From contig JAYESD010000001.1 in the NCBI GenBank assembly GCA_036927565.1, positions 291,039,560 to 291,103,559 on the forward strand: a stretch of 64,000 nucleotides of DNA. The letters run 5' to 3'. The DNA is from Tuctoria greenei. Taxonomy: Eukaryota; Streptophyta; Magnoliopsida; Poales; Poaceae. A model generated the notes under the pieces. That model made no database searches and was not told where the DNA came from. It worked only from the letters and a program-made list of their open reading frames with translations. This document shows, one piece after another, positions 43,242 through 54,447 of this stretch. The position numbers were made by a program, and so were the translations under genes. The number at the start of each line of letters is the position of its first letter. The stretch's first letter is position 1.

Positions 43242-44594
43242 TGTAAGGATCGAAACGCCCAAGAGGGGGGGGGTGAATTGGGCTTTCTTTCAAATTTTAA
43301 GACAATTAAAAGTTAACGACTAAAGCCCAATTCCCTATGCGGTTTATCTATGCAATCAATGTAAATATAAACTGCGGAATAAAAATTGCATAATGTAAAG
43401 AGGAGGGAGAGGAATGCAAACGCTCAAAAGACATGGAGACACGGAGTTTATCCCGTGGTTCGGCAAGATCACAAGGATCTTCCTACATCCACGTTGTGGC
43501 ACCCACCGAAGGGTTTTGCCACTCCCAAGTCACCGAGACAAGGGGATCTTCACTAATCTTCTCCGTTCGCCATCTCCGGCAAGGTGGAGCTCAAGCCTTG
43601 TACAATCCTTGATCTTCCGGGCTTCCACACACACCTTGGCAAGCTCCAGCAGGATCTCTTCAACCTCTCACTAGCCTAGAGACTCCAATCACAGAGAAAG
43701 GATGCACACAAGCTTTTCTCTAGCTAGATCTAGCCTATACAAATGATCTAATGGGTGTAGAAGTGTAAGATCTTGGTCTTGAGTGCTCTTGGATGTGTTG
43801 TTAGCTTCTGAGTATCAAGACTTGCCGTAATGACTGGCTTAGGGGGTATTTAAAGCCAACCTCCCCGAAATAGCCATTGGAAAAGTAGGCTGACAGAACT
43901 TTATTGTACACATCGGATGATCCGATGTCTCCCCCTTGGTTATCATCGGTCTAATTAAGATGGTTGACATCATGGTGTCAGATATGACCGTTGTTAGATC
44001 GATGTAGCTTCATGTTCATCATCGGATGATCCGGTGGCTCTTCCTTCATAATTATCTTGAACTTGAGGCTTACTGGAGTAATCAACCGATGTTCACACCT
44101 TTGTACATCAGATGATCCGGTGCTTCACTTGGTCCAATGATGTTGCAAACTGTAATGATGGACCGATGTGACTGAGCCATGCATCGGATGATCTGGTGAG
44201 TGCTTTGCTCTTAGGTCTTCTTCTTCTGTTGACACAACTCGACCGATGTAGTCAACTCAGAAATCATCGGATAATCCGGTGTGTTCAACTTGTTGACTTC
44301 GAGTTGTTTTGAGTTGTTCTTTTGGAATTTGAACTTGTGACCTCTTTGACACTTGTTTGAGATGTTGTTCTGATAGTCTTCAAGAATTGAGTGATGTCAA
44401 GTTAGAGCTTTCACTTCTTGTCTTCATATGATTCGATTTGATCTCATTAGTTGATTTTATATGGGTCTCCAATGTCATTTTGATTTCATTTGATTGAGTG
44501 ATTATTGGGACCTTGCATTCACAAATTCATTAGTAAAATCGAATGTTTGTCATTAATCACCGAAATCGTACCTCATGGGGCCTAGATGCTTTCA
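43242..44594 (-). repeat. SIRE-like 5' LTR (1353 bp)
   Basis: Collinear with 32521-33877, differing by about 25 substitutions and small indels. It is followed by TSD CCTAG at 44595-44599. Confidence 0.95.
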
Positions 44595-45026
44595 CCTAGA
44601 CGGGCAACCAGAGAGACACCTTTCTTCTTGGTGTACGAAGCTGAAGCAGTCCTTCCTACGGAGATCACCATGGGTTCTCTTCGAGTTCGGACCTTTAACG
44701 AAGCCACACAGGATAAGCTCTGACATGAAGACCTGAACCTCGTAGACGAGGCAAGGTGCCAAACGGCTGTTCGGAACTCACGAGACCACCAGACGCTCCG
44801 GCGCTATGATCAAAGGTTTGTGCACAACCGACAGCTAGAAGAAGGCGATCTAGTGCTGCAGATAATACTGGCTCGAGAAGGGATGAACAAAGTATCCCCG
44901 GGCTGGGAAGGTCCCTTTCGAGTTATCAAAGTATCCCGCCCATGATGTGTTCGCTTGGCTACAGAGGATGTGACTTCACTTCCCAATGTATGGAACATCG
45001 AGCACCTCTGTAAGTTTTATGCCTAG
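44595..45026 (+). pseudogene. Retand-2 integrase C-terminal part
   Basis: Directly after the Copia element the gypsy integrase resumes with T-P-F-F-L-V-Y-E-A-E-A-V-L-P (44615-44660), then R-Y-D-Q-R-F and L-V-L-Q (about 44800-44870), G-P-F-R-V-I-K-V (44910-44935), and stops at TAG 45024. Internal stops occur near 44720 and 44943. Removing 32521-44594 plus one CCTAG restores the frame, which proves the insertion site. Confidence 0.9.
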
Positions 45027-45734
45027 CTACATCAAGGTGAGTTTGTTTGTATAAATTGTATCTCTAATAGTTTGTGGACAAAGTCGGGAAGGGTCTTAGC
45101 GCACTTAACTTGGTCATGTACTTTAGGTGTGTCTTTACCCTCCCTGGGTTAGATCAAGATGAATAACACATTTAACTTGGTCATTGTACTTTAATTGTGT
45201 CCTTGTCTTCCCCTGTAATTTGGACCTTAATGAGAAAACATTTTATACGTACAGATTCTCCGTGCATTTCATTTGTACAAGCTCATTACATTTTTACCTT
45301 CTTGCCTATAACAATGTTGTGCAATCCCTTTGAAATTTAGTCCGGGGTATTTATGTGATATATAAGTTGTATTGGTAATCTTCTTTTGGGTTTTAGCATT
45401 GTTGTATGGTCTACTCGCCTGAAAACCAAAGCTAATGACAGGCCTGGAGTGTGCTATCGATCTAGACTGGTTAGGCACCCTAAGTACGCCACTCTACCTA
45501 TATTCTGGCAGTTCCCAGTAGGGTGGGTTCGGAAGGCATTCGAACCTAAAGAAATTTTATCAATACACTTATGTCATCATAATAAATTCCTTAGGATCTA
45601 AAATTCAAAGAAGGATAATAAGCTGCAAATAAGCTATAGACAAGAGGACGAATTTCACTAGTTTTCTTGTTTTTAAGGTGCAGGGAAATGAATATTCGAT
45701 GGCAACTCACTCGGTGATGGTGGATGCTGCCGGA
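45027..45734. other. Retand-2 spacer after pol
   Basis: AT-rich non-coding sequence between integrase and the tandem array. A short repeated phrase, TTTAACTTGGTCAT(T)GTAC, occurs near 45109 and 45171. No gene seen. Confidence 0.6.
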
Positions 45735-46350
45735 GCACAAGCTCCGACAGCCCCCAGAGGGCCCGCCATCAACGTTCTATGCGTTGATAGAGGGTACCGT
45801 TGAAGCTACCAAGCTCCAACAACCCCTAGGGGCCCCGCCGTCGATGATTTATGCGTCGCTAGTGAGCACCTAAGAGGCTACAAGGCTCCGACAACCCCCA
45901 AGGGGCATGCTGTCGATGTTCTATGCGTTCACAGTGGGCGCCGTCAAAGCTACCAAGCTCCGACAATCCCCAGGGGGCCCGCCGTCGATGTTCTATGCGT
46001 TGACAATGGGCGCCGTCAAAGCTACCAAGCTTCGACAACCCCCAGGGGCCCGTCGTTGACGTTCTATGTGTTGATAGTGGGCGCCGTCGAATCTACCAAG
46101 CTCCAACAACCCCCAGAGGGCCTGCCATCGATGTTCTATGCGTTGATAGTGGGTGTCGTCGAAGCTACCAAGCTTCAACAACCCCTAGGGGCCCGTCGTC
46201 GACGTTCTATGCGTTGATAGTGGGCGCTGTCGAAGCTATCAAGCTCCGACAACCCCAAGGGGCCTGTCTTTGACGTTCTATGCGTTGACAGTGGACGCTG
46301 TCAAAGACACTAAGCTCCAACAACTCCCAGGGGGCCTGCCGTCAATGCAA
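45735..46350. repeat. Tandem array of 71-72 bp units, 8 copies (Retand-2)
   Basis: The anchor TTCTAT (or variant) recurs at 45775, 45847, 45919, 45991, 46062, 46134, 46205 and 46276. Each unit contains GTGGGCGCCGTC, AAGCTCCGACAACCCCCAGG and GCCCGCCGTCGA. Stops in all frames make coding unlikely. The homologous 70-bp array of Retand-3 is at 57650-58330. Confidence 0.95.
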
Positions 46351-46617
46351 CAAAGGGTCCCTGGAGGTATCAGAGGCAAGACTCGGAGCTACCATACTAG
46401 CTACAAATTCGGAGCTATTGAGTTTTCAAGACATTGTCTAAATCCCCTCATGGTAGATGCCTTCAATTCATTAAACACATCTGCCAGGGGGCCAACAATA
46501 TAAAAGGCAATGCATTGAAGACACATAAAATGGAATTCGGATGGATTTCAGATTTCATTCATTAAAAATTAGAGGGTTACAAGATGAAGGAAAAAAAAGG
46601 AAAAGTCCTAACTACTG

Positions 46618-49600
46618 GAGTTCCTATTGAAGAATGAGGCAACTGTTTGGGCAACTTCTTGAACGCTAGCCCCGACGACTTCTTCCTCCTCAGCAACGGG
46701 TCCTTCGAACACTGGAGCTAAAGACATCTTGGGGTCCCTACTCTTGAAACATTCCAACACATATGACAACGTTCTTGGATAGGGTCCTTCCTTTCATCTT
46801 TAGTTTGTCAACGACCACATCACCCATGACTTCAAGCTTCTTCCCGGCGGAGGTCAATGCCACCAGTGCCTTGTCCATCTCCGGCTTTGGGTCAGCTGGA
46901 CGTATTGGGCTGGAACCAAACAGCACTGGAGCTTCATTAGCTTGCCCCAAGAAATTCCAGACTTGCTGGGACTCAGTTGCTCTCAAGCTCCAAAGTTCCT
47001 CCAGTGACTTTCTGGCAGCTGAAAGTTCCAGAAAACCTTCCTTGGAGAAGTGCTCGACTTCCTTAGCGTGTTGCTGGATACTTTCAGCCATCCGCTTTTC
47101 TTGGTCATTGAGTTCTTTATCTCGGAAGTGGATACGGTTCCTATGCTCTGCCAAGTCCTTCTCCTTGGTCTTCACCTTATCCTCCCTGGTGGAGATATCA
47201 ATGTCTCTTTTAGAGACGTTTACCCCCACCTGCCATATCCGATCCTTCTCTTGATCGCACAACAAATTGAACTATTCGACGCGATCAGCAAAGCTTTTCT
47301 CTCCCAGCGACAGCATCTAGGCGAGCTTCTCCTCCCTCTTTACGAGGTCCTCCTCTTTCTCGAGGAGCTTATCCTCCTTTTTATCGAGGGCTTCCCGACG
47401 CTTGAGAAGTTGCTCATTCAGCTCATTGAAGCTATCTGAGCGATTGTCGCCTGCTTCACTGGCCACCTTAGCATGATCAAACAACACCTGGGTTTTATCA
47501 TCGAGAGACTTAATCATGGACTCTCTTTCATTGAGCGTGCGGTCTAACCGCGCCAGTCGGCCCTTCTCCTTGGCCACCCACTCCTTTTGGTCAGCCAGCC
47601 GAGACTGCGTCAGCTTCGTCTCGAAATGAAGTCAATTGTGCCAATGCCTTAGGGTGTTGCGCTCTTCTTCGAGAATCTTGCTTTCGTAGTTGAAGGCAAG
47701 CTGGACCTGGCGGAGACTTGAGCAGGCATTGTCGATAGACAACACCAAAGTAATTGGCTCCGGGCCCGCCTGAGGTGCCTCTGCAGGCTCCAATGGGTCT
47801 TCCAAAATTACTATCGGATCCCATGGCGCGACCGTGTTCTCCAATAGCTCCACATCGCCGGGGCCGATTTCCGGGAGCTCATCAATATTTATCACGACAG
47901 AAGAAGGTCCCACTGGTGGAGCTTCAACCTCCAGAGCTAATGAAGAGGGTCCCTCAGCCGGATCTTCAATCATCGACCCAGAAGATGTAGGACCTGCAGC
48001 CAGATCCTCGGGTTGCGCTGGCTCAAACATAACCACATCCGGAGCTGTCACTTCTGGAGCTGGCACTGAAACATTTGCCGGAGCTTCACCCACTTCAGGC
48101 GCCGATGACGGAGCTTCTACAACAGGCTCTAGAACTGCTGGAGCTCCTACAAATTCTTCTTTCACGTGGTTCGGCGCTACCACGAGGTCTTTGGTTGTCG
48201 GCTCTAGACTTGTCTTCACGACAGCCGGCACCGAAGCTGTCATGTCATCTGCCACCACCACTGGGGGAGAGGCAGGAGTCGGGGCGGGGGCTTCAGCCGA
48301 TGCAGCCTCCGGAGCTGCAATAGGCATTGAAGCCGCTGTGCTTGTTCTGGACATTCTGGAAACAGAAAGCAGGGAATTCAAGATAAAACAAGGAACAAAA
48401 TCAAAACAAAAGTTAAAGAGCCAATTCTTACCTTGGAGTATTAGAGCTCCAATTGGTGCAGATCTTCTTCCTTGGGCCCCTGGAGCTAGAGCCCGCCGTC
48501 GTCGGTGTGGCAGACGCTCCGGGACCCGAACTTGGGGTTGAGGCGGCCACCGGCCCTGCCACCTCTGGTACCTCCGCATTCGGAGGATGTACTTTGGACC
48601 CAGAGAGTTGGCATCGGAACGGGAGTTGACTCTCCAGAGCCAGCATCCTCTGCGAGCACTGGAGCCGAAGCACCAGCCGGAGCTGGAGGTATCATCACCA
48701 TGGACCTAAGCCGAGGTTGAGGGATCACTGATGTTGGAGCTTCCCACACACTGTTTCCATCGCTCCTCGTCAGCTTCCGCTTGCGACTCGGAACTTCGAC
48801 GGGAGCTTTCTCTTTGCCTCGGCCGGAGGTTGACTTCTGGGGAGGTGAAGCTGTGGGACCTTTGCCTTTGCCGCTGACTGGCACAGGTCTGGAGCCTTCA
48901 TGAGAACAAGGAGCCTTGGGGATAACAATTCCTGCCATAGGAGCGCTCTGACGCTTATCCACAATACCCAGATCATCAAGTGTTGGCATCTTCTTCCGCA
49001 GCTCCTTCCCGACCTCTGGCACAAGGTTCAGGGGAAGGAACTCTGCTGGAAAAGTCAGGTCATCAGGGCAAATGGTCTCATGCTATAGCTTTTGGAGATG
49101 AAGCTTCAAAGCATCTTCATTAAAATTGGATCTGATACTGGTATCAATCCGGTTGTGATCCATTTCTTCATCGAACGCCGATGCGGGCCACTCCCTCGTC
49201 TTCAGCAGAGCCCACCATTCAGTCTGGAAGTTGACGATGACCATCAGGGGAGTCACTCCTCCTTCGACGCACTCCTGGATCCTTGTCAATATCGGGTTGT
49301 ACTCCTCTGATAGTGTCAGAACTACCTCCTAAGCATCAGTGTCGATGGCCGGAAGGCTGTCAAGCAGCTTTAACATATCATAGCGATCCATTGTGATGGT
49401 CACCTAGTCCTTCTTCCAGCTGTCCCACTTCTCGGAAGGGAATGTCTTCAGGTACTTGAGGGGCAAATTCTTCCGCTTCACAAAGTAGTAGAAGCCAAGA
49501 AACTCGTTGCTCTTCCCGGTTGTGTGGACTTGACTGTGAAGAAGGTCCATAAAAGCTTGATGCAGGGTGGCACACCCACCCACATCTAGCAAAAGTGGAC

Positions 49601-49890
49601 AAATGTCGCCACCAACAAGAAGGAGTGGGGGCCAAGGTGATGAAGCTACAAACCGTAGAAGTCCAGCAGCATCAGCAGGAAGCTTGAGAATGGTGGGATG
49701 AGCCCCACCATGGCATACGACAAGAAGTAGACGATCTCGCCGAGATTCTCCTTCTTGAAGGGGAACTTGCTGACGGGGATTAGGTTGTTGAAGGAGTCGC
49801 TTGACCACCCCATGTAGGTGCAAACCTTCGAAAATCTTCTTTTTTCTTGATCCAGCTCTGAGGAAGTCCCAACTCCATCGCTGCAAAGTG
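46618..49890 (-). pseudogene. Retand-2 antisense ORF (Transposase_28-like domain plus coiled coil)
   Basis: Reading leftward from about 49890: a Transposase_28-like region with S-Y-A-M-V-G-L-I-P-P-F-S-S-F (about 49720-49680) and W-V-G-V-P-P (about 49580); a middle domain with E-W-W-A-L-L; a segment with K-K-M-P-T-L-D-D-L-G near 48985; a Ser/Pro/Lys-rich region; an intron at 48356-48431; Pro/Ala/Glu-rich repeats (48355-47780); and a C-terminal coiled coil (47580-46740) with R-E-A-L-D-K-K-E-D-K-L and E-D-K-V-K-T-K-E. Stops and frameshifts interrupt the first exon, while the coiled-coil blocks stay largely open. The protein's role is unknown; it runs opposite to gag-pol and starts next to the 3' LTR, so antisense transcription from or near that LTR is likely but not shown. 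Confidence 0.8.
48356..48431 (-). other. Conserved intron in the Retand-2 antisense ORF (76 bp)
   Basis: On minus it starts GTAAGAATTGG and ends CTGTTTCCAG, between S-N-T-P-R and an M-S-R-T-type exon start. It is at the same position as the introns of Retand-1 and Retand-3. Confidence 0.78.
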
Positions 49891-50400
49891 GAGCAGAGGA
49901 GGAAGAAAGATTGGAAGGGCGGAGAGCTCTAAGTGCAAGAACAGATGAAGGCGTAAAGAGTTCTCTCCCCTTGCGGACTTTCTCCCTTTAAGCCTCCGCA
50001 ATGCTCTGATGGAAACTACCTCTGGACCCAAATCGCAGATGACCTCGTTAATGACAAGGGGGCTCTGGTCCACTTTGCTTAAAAAGTTACACCAGGCGAA
50101 CCATTGTCATGATGAGAAGTTGGAAGCCCGAGGGCGGCAGCCTGACAGGGCTACAGAGATTACACAGGGAACCGATACCACCTTTGTATTGGGAACCAGC
50201 GACCTTCAATTGCGTGAGATCCGCATGCCAGGATCCCACGCGCCGTGTCAAAAAGGGCCACATGGCGGTTAACTCTTTGGCATTGCCTCAACCGACTGGA
50301 AAAAGACTTTGAAGCCGCAGCGCGGGAAGCAAAGATGCCCCACCTATGGTAGTATAATTTCACCCATAGGGTTTCTCCTAGAGGTGGGCCCAGGGGCCAC
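49891..50400. other. Retand-2 leader of the antisense ORF and polypurine tract
   Basis: This is the interval between the antisense ORF start and the 3' LTR. It ends in GAGGTGGGCCCAGGGGCCAC (50381-50400), matching the same purine-rich stretch before the Retand-1 LTR, the likely polypurine tract. Confidence 0.65.
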
Positions 50401-51242
50401 TGTCGGTAACCTGGATACCAGGTACCCCCTGATACCGCACTTAAAACCAAGTAGTTCCTATGTTGGAGTTGAAGACTTGCAAAGGCAACACGCGTCCCGT
50501 AGTACTGGGCCCGCATCCCTCATTTGGGTAGCTCCAGTGCTACCACGTGTCCTGCGGGACCGGACCTACCTCCCTTCACAGGGAAGCTACAGTACCGCCA
50601 CGTATCCAACAACCCGGACCTAACCCCCAATAGAGGGAAGCTCTGATGCTGCCACACGTCAAGTAGTTCCGGACGTGCCTCCCCATAGAGGGAAGCTCCA
50701 GAGCTGCAACGTGTTGGACCTCTGAACCTAAGCCTGCAACGGGAAGAGTACAGGATCTCCAGTGGCGTGGACATTCAAGAGGCAATTAAACAACCGTTAC
50801 AAGACCTGATTAACGTGTCATTAATTCAGTATTAATGACGCACGATTAGAGGACTATCAAGACAGATAATGCTGCCATTAAGGTGCGTTATCACACTGTT
50901 AATCATGGATTATACATGTAGATCATGTATAGGTGGTTAATGACAGCCGGGGCCACCTGTCGGGCCAGGAATATATTGTAACAGCCAATCCTTAGCATAT
51001 AACAGGGCTGCATCACACGGTAGAAGACAACTAAGTTGATACGCATACAAGCAACTACAGACAGTCACCATACAGTTACCAACCACCCCGTGGAGCAGGG
51101 TATTATTCTCAGGTGGCCCGAACCACATAAAAACTCCTGTGTCATCATCTTGTTTGTGATATTACGTACCCCATCCGAATATGAACCTCCGCGGTCTACG
51201 CTTTAGTAGTACCGGGAGAAGTGTTGTTGCTACACTTCGATA
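50401..51242 (+). repeat. Retand-2 3' LTR (842 bp)
   Basis: Starts TGTCGGTAACC and ends CTTCGATA (CA mutated to TA). It is collinear with 25239-25252 plus 26140-26971 at roughly 90 percent by eye, and carries the same G-box subrepeats. Confidence 0.93.
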
Positions 51243-52650
51243 AGATAGTATTTATCCCAAAGGAAGGCGGTGAAGTGAGGTAAACACTATTCTTATGATC
51301 AAGGTATAGGGTACTACGTGTTCATCAGAACAGGGGTAAGATGATACTAAAGGTAGTGTGGTGCACACCTAAGCAATCTACTCTAAGGGTAAGGTTGTCC
51401 TAGTGAGGGTTAGACTACAAGAAGGGGCTGCTCCTACTGTGCTCTAATTACTCATATACATAGTCTAATAGAGTACACATGAATATGCTAATGGTGAATA
51501 CTAGGTCTTAGTGGTCCAACATATCGGGCACGTGTTTACTCCTGACAACATCAGGACAATTCCTGCCACAAGTCTATGGCATAGCCGAACGTGAGGGATT
51601 ACAAAGGAAGGACAGGGCTGTCACCACCTGCCACCTACCCCTACAAACTGTGGGTCTTTCGAGACATCCAATGCTACTTAACTATCTAAGCACCAAAATT
51701 ACAAGTTAAGTAAATACATTAAGAGCTATGGTACAAATATCTTCTTAAGGCAATGACTAACCTAAACATCATTGAAACAATGTTGATACCAAGCACTAAC
51801 ATATTCATATTAACATAATCATATTAATACCTAATTAGACTATAGTGGTGGTGTATGATGTCTATGATGACAAGATATGAACATTATGAATATATCATAA
51901 TAACACCTACACCTATCACATGCATGGACTCCGCAACCAAACAAGGAATGCTTCATCAAAGTATATGAATAAGTAAAGACTAATAATATTAATATAAAGC
52001 ATAATGTCACAAATACAAAAAAAGATACATGAGCCATAGCTTTCCCAATTTGGACCTGGGACTAGAGGCTCATCTCTATAGCCTAACCTCCACTAAGGGA
52101 CTAAGAGCACTAGTGTAATACAAGAGAGAATGCTTGAGTGGTGTGTATGAGAAGTGAGGCACCCCCCTATTTATACATGGAGTAGAGGTGGTTCCCGCTA
52201 CAATTAGTGCGCGAATCAGTCTTCACCACCTTCAGGGAGCCATGAGGAGCCAACACATGGAGGAAGACCGGGTTTGACACCAGGGCCAAGTCGGCCGACT
52301 AGGGGGGTCAGCCGACCTGGTCCTGGCCCCCCTTCAGATGTGCTTCCTTGGGGTAACTTCCAGGTGGGCTATTATCACCTTTCTGGGTGATACACCATTG
52401 GATCTCCTCGGATACACTTGGGAATGAGTCATGGATCGATGTGGTGCCACGTATCATCGCGTGATTGGCTGGAGTGACACTTTTTAGGATTTCTCCCCTT
52501 ATTCCTGCATACAAACTCCTACATGCACTATTTCTCCAAGTACAAGTGGAATTATGTTAAATCTAACTATGATGTGTGTAAGAAATATTTATTCCCTCAC
52601 ATAATTGAGTTATATTGACAGTTGAAATTGGTATATAACGACCGTCAACA
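51243..52650 (-). repeat. Athila-type solo LTR, 5' portion (minus orientation)
   Basis: On minus it begins TGTTGACGGTCG at 52650, with TATAAATA at 52168-52175, and matches most of the Athila LTR (516-1960). It joins 25131-25238 across the Retand-2 insertion. The segment 51243-51247 is probably the diverged TSD of Retand-2. The right TSD of the solo LTR, GTGAT, follows at 52651. Confidence 0.88.
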
Positions 52651-52655
52651 GTGAT

Positions 52656-53425
52656 AAAGTAAGGCAAAGGTACCTCCATCAATGGTTGATGAGGGGGAGT
52701 ATCAGGAGATGGAAGAGGATGAGGTATTGGGTGATGGTTTTGAAAGGCATGAACCTAAATGCTTCAAATGTGGTGCAGTCGATCATTTTGTTCAACACTA
52801 TCCAAGAGTTGTGCACTGTGACAGATGTGGAAAGGCGAGTCATATAGCAGCACAGTATTACACCAAGTTGCCTTGTGAGTTTATAGCCCCCTTATGTGCA
52901 ACTCAATCTGAAGGCCATAGCTTCTTTTGCATCCCTGACTATCCCTCTGATGGAAAATCAAGGCCAGAATGACAACTACAGTTATAACTGTAGTTAGAGG
53001 AAATGCGGCTACAAAACAAATTGAACAAGAGTTTAAAGAAACACATGGAGCAAGCTCATGGCATTGGAAAGCAAGAGAAATTGACCAGAATAGGTTCTAC
53101 ATGAAGTTCCCTTTGGCCAGGATGATAAAGGAATCTAGTCATTTCTTGCTTGGAATGAGAGAGGTTGATGCTCAGTTGTCTGTTTGTGAATGGAAGCCAT
53201 CTTTTGATGCATGTGGTGAGTTACAGTCTGCATGGTTCCATGTGAAGGGGATTCCATATGATAAGCGCTGTGAGGCTACACTTTCTTACGCAGGATCTCT
53301 GGTGGGTGTTATGTTAGAAATGGACAAGAGTACCCCGTATAGAATTGATTATGTACACATGAAGATTGGATCCAGAGATGTCACTAGGGTTCCAGCCTCA
53401 ACTGAGGGTTCCAGCCTCAGACACC
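52656..53425 (+). pseudogene. C-terminal part of the zinc-knuckle/DUF4283-like coding sequence
   Basis: The frame 52682-52972 carries two zinc-knuckle patterns, C-F-K-C-G-x3-H-x4-Y and C-D-R-C-G-x3-H-x4-Y, in which the fourth ligand Cys is Tyr in both. The next frame (52969-53425) encodes a domain with A-R-E-I-D-Q-N-R-F-Y-M-K-F-P, W-F-H-V-K-G-I-P and Y-A-G-S-L-V-G, typical of the DUF4283-like nucleic-acid-binding domain found in a large grass family and in LINE ORF1 proteins. It ends where Retand-3 begins. The 5' part is 24502-25130. The lost cysteines and the frame break at 52970 mark it as a pseudogene. Confidence 0.72.
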
Positions 53426-53427
53426 AG

Positions 53428-54300
53428 TGGCCCATGCGTAGTTGTTGATGATGGCAGGGGATGTCCCCATCCAACCGTCCCGTCGTCGTAAGCTACCCAC
53501 TTGGTGGACTGGGGTAGGCCCGCGACGTCTTCACTCGATGCGATTGGGTGTAGCGGTACCTGGCAGTAGGCGTGCACTGCGTCATGCACCTGGAGAAGGC
53601 GTGTGTCTTCAATGCCTGATTTAGACAAGGTGCACCGCCCCTTAACTCCTGCAACCCAATGTCCAGGGCAAGTTGCGGGGCACGTGGCAGCATGGGAGCT
53701 AGCCTCTGCGTGGGAGGATGGGTCATGTACTACGGGCCACGTGGCAGCCCCGAAACCCACCCCTGAGGTGAGCAGGAGATCCGGGACTGCAGGACACGTG
53801 GTAGAGCCGGAGCCTGCCTCCATAGGAGGTGGCCGACCTGGTGCTTCGGACCACGTGGCAGCACCGGAGCCCACTCCTATGGAGGAGCAGGGTCTCGTCC
53901 CGTTGGACAATTGGCAGCTCGGGAGCCCATCTCCTCGGGGGAGCTAGTTTCTGTCTTGAGTTCCATGTGGCAATGCCCTATCCTTGCTTTCCCGCACTTT
54001 CTTTCTATTTTTGTCTTGGCCAACTGAAGCGGTGTGCGTCTCTGCCATCATGGCCATGCGTCCCCTTCTGGTTGAGGGGTCGTGGCGATGGGGTCTTTGC
54101 TTGCCACAATATCTTTATCAAGACAATTCCCAATGTGGTTGCAGTGCTTTCGCTGCTCTTGCTCTGCTTTTATGGGATCCGATGAGTTTCCTTCTTAGGT
54201 GTGTGCCTACCCGGGCTAGTCTTTCTAACAAGGGACCTGGGCCTCGCTGCCAAGGTCGATATGGGTCGAGCAGAAGGTTTCGGGACCAGGTGACCCACAT
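53428..54300 (-). repeat. Retand-3 3' LTR, truncated at its terminal (left) end
   Basis: 53433-53770 matches 62527-62864. Six subrepeats of 56-57 bp bear CACGTG at 53681, 53738, 53795 and 53852, CAATTG at 53908 and CATGTG at 53964. The inner (right) boundary is not resolved; 54300 is approximate. Confidence 0.7.
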
Positions 54301-54447
54301 GATGTGCTCAAACGCCGCCAGCGTGTTTAAAGGGAAACTTTGAGGGCAAAGGTAGTACCTTCCTTACTCGCACCCCAACACTTGAGCCTTCGTCTTCTTT
54401 GAGCACCCGAGCTTCCCCCACCTGCAAAGTTCTTGATTCCCGCTTCA

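Larger units (their letters stand above)
32521..44594 (-). mobile_element. Complete SIRE-like Ty1/copia retrotransposon (12074 bp)
   Basis: The LTRs 43242-44594 (5') and 32521-33877 (3') flank gag, protease, integrase, RT and RNase H, in that Copia order, all on minus, followed by a long env-position ORF. The initiator-tRNA-Met primer site, the size of about 12 kb, long gag and extra 3' ORF place it in the SIRE/Maximus lineage. TSD is CCTAG. About 25 substitutions between LTRs by eye (near 2 percent) imply less than about 1 million years. gag is open; pol has four in-frame stops; the env-position ORF is broken. Confidence 0.95.
25239..51242 (+). mobile_element. Retand-2: complete Tat/Retand-like Ty3/gypsy element with nested insertions
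   Basis: The 5' LTR is 25239-25252 plus 26140-26971 and the 3' LTR is 50401-51242 (about 842 bp each). Between them are gag, protease, RT, RNase H and integrase on plus, a 71-72 bp tandem array, then an antisense ORF on minus. This order, with an antisense ORF next to the 3' LTR, is the organisation known for Retand/RIRE2-type Tat elements. Two later insertions interrupt it: a solo LTR in the 5' LTR and a SIRE-like Copia element in the integrase region. Without them the element is about 13.0 kb. Flanks GTATA (25234-25238) and AGATA (51243-51247) look like a diverged target duplication. All ORFs carry stops. Confidence 0.93.

Noticed and set aside
45735..46350. Tandem array as coding repeats of a structural protein
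   Set aside because: Units of both 71 and 72 bp change the frame between copies, and stops occur in all frames.
53442..54343. Several 60-119 codon plus-strand frames in the Retand-3 LTR
   Set aside because: They lie within LTR subrepeats shared with 62530-62864 and have no domain; LTR sequence is regulatory.
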